From an uncultured Colwellia sp. (GTDB lineage: Bacteria; Pseudomonadota; Gammaproteobacteria; Enterobacterales; Alteromonadaceae): a DNA stretch of 39,315 bases. The DNA lies in assembly GCA_913049915.1 (NCBI GenBank), contig CAJWZC010000030.1:1-39315 (forward strand), given 5' to 3'. Positions 26,765-34,654 of the stretch are shown here, piece by piece (the stretch's first letter is position 1; the number at the start of each line of letters is the position of its first letter). The notes below the pieces were generated by a model. It made no database searches. It was not told where the DNA came from and saw nothing but the letters and a program-made list of their open reading frames with translations. A program made the translations under genes and the position numbers.

Positions 26765-26815
26765 TGTGAAATCGCTCACATAACACTCAAGTTTTGCTAA
26801 TATCCCAATTAATAT
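26765..26815 (+). promoter_or_regulatory. consensus CRP site with extended -10 promoter
   Basis: TGTGA-AATCGC-TCACA at 26765-26780 matches the CRP consensus TGTGA-N6-TCACA exactly. An extended -10 element, TGCTAATAT, follows at 26795-26803, giving an expected start near 26810-26814. The CRP centre then lies about 38-41 bases upstream, the class II position. The promoter points right, toward the GH8-like gene, but an IS4 element begins about 25 bases past the start point. Confidence 0.7.
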
Positions 26816-26837
26816 TCTGTGGCTGCTATTAGTGCAG

Positions 26838-28247
26838 CAATGTCATTAACTTAAGGAATTAACACACACGTTTATAATTCATTGGGTACTTATTTGTCTT
26901 GTTTCTACGGTCTTGTCGAGCAAACTTACGATTGGGTCGAATAACACTTAAATTCTTTGATATTTTACTTATCAGCAACTCATATAATTCAAGTTCAGCT
27001 AGTTTCATTGTGAACCTAACAACATTATCTTTGAGCTGATTTATCGCAAAAGTGAAATTGATCTTATAATCATAAAGTCTATTTTTTCTAGGCTTTTTTA
27101 TTTTTCGTTTTGCATCATGGATCGCTGAAGCAGCAAGGTTCTTAGTCAATAGCTTATCGTGTAAATCTTGTAAAACTCCTTCCGTGGAGACACTAGAGAA
27201 ATTCTCAATAGTGAGACGGCTTTTCAATACTTTGAAATCTTCTTCAATCCCCCAACGTTGGTGATACAAATCAGCAAAAAGAGAAGTAGGATATACTTGC
27301 TGATCTGTTAATGATGAAACCAAAACCTCTGACTCACCAGAGAGTAAATCAACTCGCACTAATCTTAAACTTAGTGATCCTGTTGATATTTTATCTTTTC
27401 TGCATCGACGAAAAGACTTTTCAACACAAGGAAAAGCAACAATCTCGCTATATTTTCCACTTTTTAAGAAGGCTTTAACAACATTAGAGCTTTTAACAAT
27501 ACGCATGCAGAAATCAATGTTTTTCAACATATGATATTTATAAAACCAAACGGTAGGATAGCCTCTGTCATAAACCACTAAGTCACCTGCTTGGGTTTTA
27601 TTTAGATGTTTCAGTGCCATTTCGCGCTCACCTGTTGAATATCTATCTACCTGTAAATCTAACGTAATATTATTTTTAACGTCATATAATTGAGAAAGTC
27701 GAACACAAGGTCTTGGCGTAAGTGAATGAGCTTTACAAAAGTGTTCAAGCAGTTCGTCAGAAACAGGGAGTTGCGTGACAGAGCCATCAACAGCTAACAG
27801 TCGATGACCTTGCCATTTATTAATGTTTGCAACCTCATAAAATTTATCGACCAAATCATCGTTTAGCTCAACAAATGCCTGATGAGATAATTTCATTCTC
27901 GCTTTACAAAAAGCAGCAGTGCTAACTGAAGTTGTTGATAAGTAGCTATCATCGATAACATTGAAAAAACGAATGAGCTCTGTCTGAATTGAACCGTTAA
28001 GGGCATTCAACATAAAACTAATTAAACGTGGGAAAGTAAGTGTTCGATTTCGAGTAAAATAGGCTGGTTTATTACGGTGATTTTCTAAAAACTCAGTTGA
28101 ATGAATTTTGTTGGTTAATTTTCGTACTATTTGAATTGAATACTGAACAGCTCATTGGTTAATTCTCTATATTTTTAATTCATAGTCAGGTTAGCAACTA
28201 GCCAAACCATTGTAAATACATAATTTAACCTTAAGTTAATGACATTG
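26838..28247 (-). mobile_element. complete IS4-family insertion sequence
   Basis: A 1410-bp element bounded by perfect 19-bp inverted repeats: CAATGTCATTAACTTAAGG at 26838-26856 and its reverse complement at 28229-28247. It is flanked by a 10-bp direct target duplication, ATTAGTGCAG, at 26828-26837 and 28248-28257. One intact transposase gene fills most of it. Perfect ends and duplication indicate a recent insertion. It lies in the control region upstream of the GH8-like gene. The 28014-28228 stretch inside it is the transposase leader and holds no other gene. Confidence 0.93.
26859..28013 (-). CDS. IS4-family DDE transposase
   Basis: 384-residue transposase with the DDE triad recognisable as Asp in LAVDGSVTQLP, Asp in VVYDRGYPT and Glu in the signature YHQRWGIEEDFKVLK (Y-2-R-3-E-6-K), the hallmark of the IS4 family. 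The stop lies two bases inside the left inverted repeat. Length and motifs look intact, so it is probably active. It is oriented opposite to the flanking xylan genes. Confidence 0.95.
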   Translation of the reverse strand: MLNALNGSIQTELIRFFNVIDDSYLSTTSVSTAAFCKARMKLSHQAFVELNDDLVDKFYEVANINKWQGHRLLAVDGSVTQLPVSDELLEHFCKAHSLTPRPCVRLSQLYDVKNNITLDLQVDRYSTGEREMALKHLNKTQAGDLVVYDRGYPTVWFYKYHMLKNIDFCMRIVKSSNVVKAFLKSGKYSEIVAFPCVEKSFRRCRKDKISTGSLSLRLVRVDLLSGESEVLVSSLTDQQVYPTSLFADLYHQRWGIEEDFKVLKSRLTIENFSSVSTEGVLQDLHDKLLTKNLAASAIHDAKRKIKKPRKNRLYDYKINFTFAINQLKDNVVRFTMKLAELELYELLISKISKNLSVIRPNRKFARQDRRNKTNKYPMNYKRVC

Positions 28248-28494
28248 ATTAGTGCAGTTCGGAAACAATTTTGGGAAATACAGCTCAAAATAAATATTGT
28301 CAACCTGACTATTACAGTATAAATTAAATACATAATAAGTTTATATAGATAAAAATGCTTATTATGTTCAATTAGAAATTAGCTTGTATTCCTTTAACCG
28401 GAGATAAAAATTATATTGCACCATTATTATAGTTTGAGTGTTTTAATTAATTGATATCTCTATAAATATTATAAAAATAAATTAAGGCGTTATT
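28248..28494. other. target duplication and leader of the GH8-like gene
   Basis: Starts with the right copy of the IS4 target duplication (28248-28257), then AT-rich DNA with no gene up to the GH8-like start. If the IS is removed in thought, this segment joins the CRP promoter at 26765-26815 and forms a leader of about 260 bases. No replacement promoter is obvious. Confidence 0.4.
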
Positions 28495-30144
28495 ATGCTA
28501 GAACAAAACTCTACCCCCTTCAACGTAAAGAAAATAGCAGGAATGTTACTGCTGTTTAGTTTTTGTAGCGCGAAAGTAGCCAGTGCTGTAGAGCCTATTA
28601 CGTTTTATTCCGAATGTGATTACCAGGGGGATACAGTCGCCTTTGACTTAGGTGAAGACTATCGCAAATCAGACATTTTAAATAATGTGGGTAATAACAC
28701 TATATCTTCAGTGAAGGTCGCTGATGGTTATCAAGTTACTCTGTCTGACGGGTTTGACCATACAGGCCGTACCATTGTTTTAACGACTGATGATTCATGC
28801 CTAGACGATAACATTGTTGATAATAAGAGCATGGATGAACGTATCAGCTCTTTTCAGGTTAGGTATAATGCAGCATATGAAAGCCCTTTTAACACCTTGC
28901 TTGGCCTTGATACTCAAGTAATTAACCAGCGGTTGATTGATGATTGGGCGATAATTACTGATGCATTCCTTGATCGCCATTCAGACGCAGAAGGCGTGAG
29001 TTATGCGAGATGGCTGCAACCGACGACGCCTGATGTTGATGAACCCCCTATGAGTGATTATAAATTCACCTTGGCGCAAATGGGTCATGCCATGAATGTC
29101 TCTGTGCATCTGGATAAGAAGGACGATTTTGATGCCTTGTTTCGTGAAGCGAAGCGTACAATGTACCAATCGGATACATTGTCACCTAATTTTGGTTTGT
29201 ATTCAGCTACGGTGTTTGTAAACAATCCTGGTGATGCGGGTGTAGTCGGTATTTCTTCTACTTACGGTGTAGGTGGTGCACAACATTTTTCAAATCCATT
29301 GGTTTTAGCGGGTAACCGTTGGGGCAATGATGGTGAAATTGATTATCATCAAGCCGTTAGAGACATTTTAGAGCAATTGAATAGCACTGCAAACGGCCAA
29401 AGAAGCTCTATGTTTATCGATACCAAATATGGTTCGAGAATGCCAATGAATTTGAAGTTTGGCCATAGACAGAATACCATGAGCAGCCCGCCTTATTATC
29501 ATGCAGAGCACTATCCGCTTTGGGCATCTCTGTACCAAGACGGTGACAGTCAACGTAATTTGTGGTGTGAACGTGCCGATGACTCCCGCGATACGCTTAC
29601 AAATACATTCGCTCATCCTACAACTGGATTTGTCCCAAATAAAGCACTCTTTGATGGTACCCCTGAACCTGATTGGCCTAATGAAAAAGATGATTCAGCC
29701 TTTGAAACTGACCCACAAAGATTACCTATGACAACCTCAATAGATGCGATTTTTTATCAGAATACTTGGGGCCGCGATTTGAATAACAAGATTTTAACTC
29801 ACTTCTATGATGATGTTAATGACGGCATATCGGGTATTAAAAGGACTGTTTATAGCCATGATGGCGAAACGTTAGTGCTCAGTGGCGGCGCAAAATCAAA
29901 TGATAAGTGGTCTTTATCAGCAATGTTAGCTGTTGCCACACTCAATACTGACTTACCGGATACAGCAGCATCTGAGTTACCACAGAATAAACTTTTTGTT
30001 CAAGATTTATGGGACGTCGATGTAACTTCACAGACTAATCCTTCTTCTTATCATTCTGTTGTTTACATGGTAGGTTTGGTAACAGTCGCAGGGCTTTATA
30101 CGCATTACTTACCTGCGAGTGAAGTGCAGCAACTTTGCCTTTAG
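28495..30144 (+). CDS. secreted betagamma-crystallin plus GH8-like protein, catalytic residues apparently lost
   Basis: 549 residues: signal peptide (cleavage ~31, KVASA/VEP), a betagamma-crystallin-like domain (~35-124; FYSECDYQGDTVAF, SDGFDHTGRTIVL, ERISSFQV), then ~425 residues that resemble family GH8 (alpha/alpha)6-barrel xylanases of the Rex type from remembered family patterns: LAQMGHAMNVSVHLDKKDDF (193-212), NRWGNDGEIDYHQA (274-287), TGFVPNKALFDGTP (377-390), DPQRLPM (406-412). Compared with GH8, the general-acid Glu position falls on Ala194 and the DGE motif reads GGA (260-262), while the base Asp (406) is kept. It may be a xylan-binding pseudoenzyme or have altered chemistry. A terminator follows. 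Confidence 0.65.
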   Translation: MLEQNSTPFNVKKIAGMLLLFSFCSAKVASAVEPITFYSECDYQGDTVAFDLGEDYRKSDILNNVGNNTISSVKVADGYQVTLSDGFDHTGRTIVLTTDDSCLDDNIVDNKSMDERISSFQVRYNAAYESPFNTLLGLDTQVINQRLIDDWAIITDAFLDRHSDAEGVSYARWLQPTTPDVDEPPMSDYKFTLAQMGHAMNVSVHLDKKDDFDALFREAKRTMYQSDTLSPNFGLYSATVFVNNPGDAGVVGISSTYGVGGAQHFSNPLVLAGNRWGNDGEIDYHQAVRDILEQLNSTANGQRSSMFIDTKYGSRMPMNLKFGHRQNTMSSPPYYHAEHYPLWASLYQDGDSQRNLWCERADDSRDTLTNTFAHPTTGFVPNKALFDGTPEPDWPNEKDDSAFETDPQRLPMTTSIDAIFYQNTWGRDLNNKILTHFYDDVNDGISGIKRTVYSHDGETLVLSGGAKSNDKWSLSAMLAVATLNTDLPDTAASELPQNKLFVQDLWDVDVTSQTNPSSYHSVVYMVGLVTVAGLYTHYLPASEVQQLCL

Positions 30145-30187
30145 TCTGCCGATAAGTTATTTGTAGATAGCTGGTATTTAAAGCATC

Positions 30188-30260
30188 GTCACTGCTTCGC
30201 ATCCCTGCGACAGTGACATACTGTACAAAAAAACTTCACAAAAAAGTGAAGTTTTTTTGT
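30188..30260 (+). terminator. tandem hairpins, strong terminator after the GH8-like gene
   Basis: Two stems follow the stop. The first joins GTCACTG (30188-30194) to CAGTGAC (30211-30217) with an inner TCGCA/TGCGA pair. The second pairs 30225-30239 with 30246-30260, ending in GTGAAG followed by seven T residues. The second is a classical intrinsic terminator and is near-symmetric, so it could work in both directions. Confidence 0.85.
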
Positions 30261-30477
30261 TGTAGGTTAAATACCTTACATTTACTGTTCAATAATATTT
30301 CGATAAGAGATACGTTTTCCACTGGATTTACCTAAGGCTTATTATTAAATTGTTTTTGATCCTTAGTCTGTTCTGTATGTAATTTTAAAATATAAGGAAT
30401 AAAACATAACACTTATTGTCATAATGACTATTGTGGTTTATGATGATTTTATATTTAGACACGTTTTACGGGATTGT
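30261..30477. promoter_or_regulatory. leader of the sulfatase-xylanase operon
   Basis: AT-rich spacer before the six-gene operon. It holds an inverted pair CTAAGG/CCTTAG (near 30332 and 30360) and TTATTGTCAT at 30413-30422, whose reverse complement lies before the GPH symporter (23662-23671). The shared 10-mer could be part of a common operator. No clear -35/-10 pair is chosen. Confidence 0.3.
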
Positions 30478-31923
30478 ATGAATTTGTTAGTAAGAATTAC
30501 TCTAATTAGTCTTGCTGTATTGTTTAGCGCTGTTTGCGCTGCACAATCAGAAACTAGTCACAAAAATTTAAAGCAATCACCGCCAAATGTAGTGCTCTTT
30601 CTATCTGATGATACTAACTGGTTCGATATTGAGCCTTACGATCGACTGTACGATTACACCCCTCATAATGCTATTACGCCAAATTTAATGAAATTTGCCC
30701 AACAAGGTATGTTATTCACTTCAGCGTTTACTTCTACGGCATTGTGCTCTCCCACACGTCAACAGCTTTATACGGGTTTGTTTCCGGTACGTAATGGTGC
30801 TTACCCCCAGCATTCAGTTGCTGACAAAGGTACTAAGAGTGTCGTTCATTATTTTAGCGATCTCGGCTACCGCGTTGCTTTAGCCGGTAAAAGGCATATT
30901 GCACCAGCATCGGTTTATCCATTCGAGTTTGTCGGTGAAGATATTAGAGGCACAGAAGGCACAACGACTTTTGGACTCGAAGGCGTTGAAGAATTTATTA
31001 AGCGGGATAAGAATCAACCGTTCTTCTTGATTATTGCTTCAAATAATTCCCACGGTCCCTGGACGCGAGGAGATCGTAGCCTATACGATGCGGATAAATT
31101 GAATATTCCGCCTTTTTTAGTTGATAGCCCTGAATTTCGAAAGAGCATGGTCAATTATTATGCAGAGATAACAGATTTAGATACAGAGTTTGGCTTGGTT
31201 GATGATGTGTTAATACGTAATAAAGTACAAAAAAACACGATTACTATTTTCACAAGTGAGCAAGGCAGCGGTATGCCTTTCGCAAAATTCACCACTTACG
31301 ATGCTGGACTCAAAACTGCCTTTATGGTGAGGTGGCCGGATAAAATAGCAGCGGGAAGTATTACTAACGCTATGGTGCAATATGTTGATGTGGTACCGAC
31401 TTTAATCGAAGCGGCACAAGGCAAAGCACCTAACAATATCGATGGCAAAAGCTTTCTGTCGATTTTGCAAGGCTCACAAAAAGAACACCGCGAATATACC
31501 TATGGTGTGCATACCACAAGAAATTTATTAGCCGGTAATGATTACCCTATCCGCTCAGTACGAAGTAAACGTTATAAACTCATTTTAAATTTAATGCATG
31601 AAAGTGAATTTAACAACCTGACGACGTTAGGTTTAAAGAAAAAGCAAGGCACGCTGTGGGAGTGGCAACAATTAGCAAAAAAAGGCGAACAATGGGCGAG
31701 AGCCAGAGTTGATTTGTATCTACGACGTCCCGCGGTAGAATTTTATGATGTTATTAATGATCCTTTTGAAACTAAAAACTTAGCTGAACAAAAAAAATAC
31801 CAACCAATAATAGAGGAGCATCGGAACGAACTTGCTCGCTGGATGAAACAACAAGGTGATTTAGGCATAAAAACAGAATTGGAAGCATGCCGGCATGCCG
31901 CGAGTTTTAAAGCATGCCCTTAG
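30478..31923 (+). CDS. S1-family sulfatase, secreted
   Basis: 481-residue type I sulfatase with a Sec signal peptide (SAVCA/AQS). It has metal-ligand Asp44-Asp45 (LSDDTNW), the canonical formylglycine motif CSPTR (Cys90-Arg94) followed by QQLYTG, and a TSEQGS segment where SDHG is commoner. It is a close paralogue of the lipoprotein sulfatase at 16410-17921, sharing long stretches such as RQQLYTG and LAGK(K/R)HIAP. The frame opens upstream at 30424, but ATG 30478 gives a proper signal peptide behind GGGA. First gene of the operon; the next sulfatase starts 43 bases on. Confidence 0.92.
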   Translation: MNLLVRITLISLAVLFSAVCAAQSETSHKNLKQSPPNVVLFLSDDTNWFDIEPYDRLYDYTPHNAITPNLMKFAQQGMLFTSAFTSTALCSPTRQQLYTGLFPVRNGAYPQHSVADKGTKSVVHYFSDLGYRVALAGKRHIAPASVYPFEFVGEDIRGTEGTTTFGLEGVEEFIKRDKNQPFFLIIASNNSHGPWTRGDRSLYDADKLNIPPFLVDSPEFRKSMVNYYAEITDLDTEFGLVDDVLIRNKVQKNTITIFTSEQGSGMPFAKFTTYDAGLKTAFMVRWPDKIAAGSITNAMVQYVDVVPTLIEAAQGKAPNNIDGKSFLSILQGSQKEHREYTYGVHTTRNLLAGNDYPIRSVRSKRYKLILNLMHESEFNNLTTLGLKKKQGTLWEWQQLAKKGEQWARARVDLYLRRPAVEFYDVINDPFETKNLAEQKKYQPIIEEHRNELARWMKQQGDLGIKTELEACRHAASFKACP

Positions 31924-31966
31924 TAAAATAATAATTTTAATAGAAATAATGAAGTGAGAAAAAAAC

Positions 31967-33460
31967 ATGAGAATAGTGCAAAAGTTATCCCTGATACCAT
32001 TGCTTGCCATGGCGGCAATTTCACAGGCTGCAGAAAAACCCGTTAACTTTATTCATATTATTATGGATGACCTTCGTTCAAGCGGGCTGCCAATCTATGA
32101 GAAAGATGCGCCGGTAATAACGCCAAATTTAGAACGTTTAGCTTCACAAGGTGTTTTATTTAACAATGCACACGCAAATTTTCCCTCGTGCGGCGCATCG
32201 CGAGCTAGCTTATTGACGGGCTTGTATCCTACGGCAAAGCGCTTTACTTCATATGATGCAAAATTAGAAGAAGATGCACCAGGAGTCATAACACTGCCTG
32301 GCTATCTTAAGAACAATGGTTATACAACATTATCTTTGGGTAAAGTTATTCATGTTAGAGGTGATACTGACTTTGCTTGGAGTGAAGCACCGTGGGATCC
32401 TAAATACCATGATAAAACGACCACCAGCTTTATGGACTTTAAAGATCCAAAAAATATCGACGCGTTTAATAATTCTTGTAAAACGCAGAATATTTGTGGA
32501 TATGGCAATATGGGTAAAGGGGCACCTTATGAAAAGTTAGACCTACCTGATGATGCCTATATCGATGGTAAAATTGCCAACCGAGCCATTGCTGAATTAG
32601 AGCAGTTAAAGAAGAAAAACACACCTTTCTATATGGTGGTTGGATTTGTAAAACCACACTTACCCTTTACCGCGCCTAAGAAATATTGGGATATGTATAA
32701 GCGCGAAGATATTGTCATGTCTGCTGCACCTAATAAACCCAAAGATGCACCACGTGAAGCGTGGCATACGTCTGGTGAACTACGAGAAGGCTATGCCGGT
32801 ATTCCTGCAGAGCCTAAGCCTTGGGTGCAAAATATACCGGATGAATTAAGTCGTACACTACGTCATGGTTATTACGCAGCAACGACCTATTCTGATGCGC
32901 AAGTAGGCAAAGTATTAGACGCTATTGAACGTCTTAAATTAACCGATAATACGGTGATTATATTATCTAGCGACCATGGTTTTAGTTTGGGCGATCACAC
33001 TTTATGGAATAAACATTCATTATTTAATTTAGCGACCCAAGTGCCGTTAATCATCAAGGCACCTAAAAAGGCCATCGATAAAGAAATTGACGGCTTAGTT
33101 GAATATGTTGATTTATATCCAACCGTTGTTGAACTTGCCGGGCTTGCTATGCCAGAGCATTTAGAAGGCGAGTCATTAGTTGATAATTTAAAACATCCGG
33201 AACTACCAACCAAAAAGGCGGTATTTACCCGATATAAAGACGGCGAGAACATTAATGTTGATGATTACTCATACAGCGCATGGTTCAAAAAAGGCAAGCG
33301 TGCAGCACACATGTTATATAACAAAAAAACAGATCCAAATGAGACGGTTAATTTAGCTAACCAAATAGAATATAAAAAAGTAGTGGTAGAACTACAGATC
33401 ATGTTGGCTAAGCATGTAGCATTACGCGATGAAAGAGAAATTAAGTTACAGGCTAAATAA
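31967..33460 (+). CDS. S1-family sulfatase, iduronate-2-sulfatase-like
   Basis: 497-residue sulfatase with a Sec signal peptide (ISQA/AEK). Asp34-Asp35 lies in IIMDDLR, the maturation motif is CGASR (Cys75-Arg79, the C-X-A-X-R variant), and the C-terminal metal segment is SSDHGFSLGDH. The overall pattern resembles the iduronate-2-sulfatase-like group common in algal polysaccharide loci. It is distinct from the other three sulfatases here, so it probably removes sulfate at another position. The GH10 xylanase begins 3 bases after its stop, implying translational coupling. Confidence 0.92.
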   Translation: MRIVQKLSLIPLLAMAAISQAAEKPVNFIHIIMDDLRSSGLPIYEKDAPVITPNLERLASQGVLFNNAHANFPSCGASRASLLTGLYPTAKRFTSYDAKLEEDAPGVITLPGYLKNNGYTTLSLGKVIHVRGDTDFAWSEAPWDPKYHDKTTTSFMDFKDPKNIDAFNNSCKTQNICGYGNMGKGAPYEKLDLPDDAYIDGKIANRAIAELEQLKKKNTPFYMVVGFVKPHLPFTAPKKYWDMYKREDIVMSAAPNKPKDAPREAWHTSGELREGYAGIPAEPKPWVQNIPDELSRTLRHGYYAATTYSDAQVGKVLDAIERLKLTDNTVIILSSDHGFSLGDHTLWNKHSLFNLATQVPLIIKAPKKAIDKEIDGLVEYVDLYPTVVELAGLAMPEHLEGESLVDNLKHPELPTKKAVFTRYKDGENINVDDYSYSAWFKKGKRAAHMLYNKKTDPNETVNLANQIEYKKVVVELQIMLAKHVALRDEREIKLQAK

Positions 33461-33463
33461 CGC

Positions 33464-34606
33464 ATGATGATGAATCGACGAAAATTTTTAACCAGCTCAA
33501 GCTCATTGGCTCTTTCAACGTATCTAATGTCATACAGTGGTAGCAGCCTAGCTAGCCTAATCGAGAATACTGGTTTAAAAGATGTATTTAAAGATAAATT
33601 CAGTTTTGGTACTGCGCTAAGCACAGCAACACTGAGTGGCCTCGGCAATAGTTCTGATCAACTAAAGTTAGTGGCAAAAGAGTTTAGTTCTATTACCCCT
33701 GAAAATGACTTTAAGTGGGCAAATCTTCGGCCAAAGCCTAATAGTTGGGGTTGGGATTTAGCCGATAAGTTTGTTGAATTTGGTCAAGAAAACAATATGC
33801 AGATGGTAGGGCATGCGTTAGTTTGGCATAGCCAAATCCCTGACAATGTTTTTTTTGATAAAAAAAATAAAATGTTACCTCGTTCTCACTTATTAGCCAC
33901 GATGGAAGAGCATATTAATACGGTTGTTGGTCGTTACCGAGGAAAAATACACGTTTGGGATGTTGTTAATGAAGCCTTTAAAGGTGGACGTTGGCGAAAA
34001 AGTCACTGGTATAATGGTATCGGTGAAGATTACTTTGAGCATGCCTTTAGGTTTGCTCAAAATGCGGATCCTAGTGCTCAGTTAATGTATAACGATTACA
34101 GTATGGACAATTCTAAGAAACAGCAAAGTGTCATTGCAGCGATTAATCAGTGTAAACGCAAAGGTGTAAAAATTGACGGTGTGGGCATGCAATCCCATTT
34201 ACACCTTGATGGACCTTCAATTAAACAAATTGAACAGGCTATTTTAAACTATGCCAACGCTGGCTTACGGGTGCATATTACCGAGTTAGAAATGGATGTA
34301 TTGCCGAAAATTCAAGACTATGCCAGTGCAGACATTGGTAATAAATACGCTTACCGTGAGGAACTTGACCCTTATAAAAGCGGTTTACCTTTGGCTATGG
34401 AACAAAAGCTAGCTCAACGCTACGAAGAAGTCTTCAAATTATATATAAAGCATAGCGATAAAATAGACCGAGTGACGCTTTGGGGAACATCTGATGATGA
34501 ATCATGGAAGAACGATTTTCCGATTAAAGGTCGTACTAACTACCCGCTGCTTTTTGATCGTAATCAACAACCTAAACTTGCTTATTTTGCTTTAAAAAAA
34601 TTATAA
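33464..34606 (+). CDS. GH10 endo-xylanase with Tat-like signal
   Basis: 380-residue family GH10 endo-beta-xylanase. Acid/base Glu170 lies in WDVVNEAF and nucleophile Glu274 in HITELEMD. HALVWHSQIP and the SITPENDFKW segment are also typical. The N-terminus NRRKFLTSSSS then a hydrophobic stretch resembles a twin-arginine signal, so it may be exported folded. Three ATG codons in a row (33464, 33467, 33470) are possible starts; the AGG at 33451-33453 fits the first or second. Its place between sulfatases suggests that it cuts xylan after or during desulfation. GH10 acts on beta-1,4 or mixed beta-1,3/1,4 xylan. Confidence 0.95.
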   Translation: MMMNRRKFLTSSSSLALSTYLMSYSGSSLASLIENTGLKDVFKDKFSFGTALSTATLSGLGNSSDQLKLVAKEFSSITPENDFKWANLRPKPNSWGWDLADKFVEFGQENNMQMVGHALVWHSQIPDNVFFDKKNKMLPRSHLLATMEEHINTVVGRYRGKIHVWDVVNEAFKGGRWRKSHWYNGIGEDYFEHAFRFAQNADPSAQLMYNDYSMDNSKKQQSVIAAINQCKRKGVKIDGVGMQSHLHLDGPSIKQIEQAILNYANAGLRVHITELEMDVLPKIQDYASADIGNKYAYREELDPYKSGLPLAMEQKLAQRYEEVFKLYIKHSDKIDRVTLWGTSDDESWKNDFPIKGRTNYPLLFDRNQQPKLAYFALKKL

Positions 34607-34654
34607 CTCTAAGCATTACTACTAATTAAGAAAAATAGCTTCACCGAGGAAATT

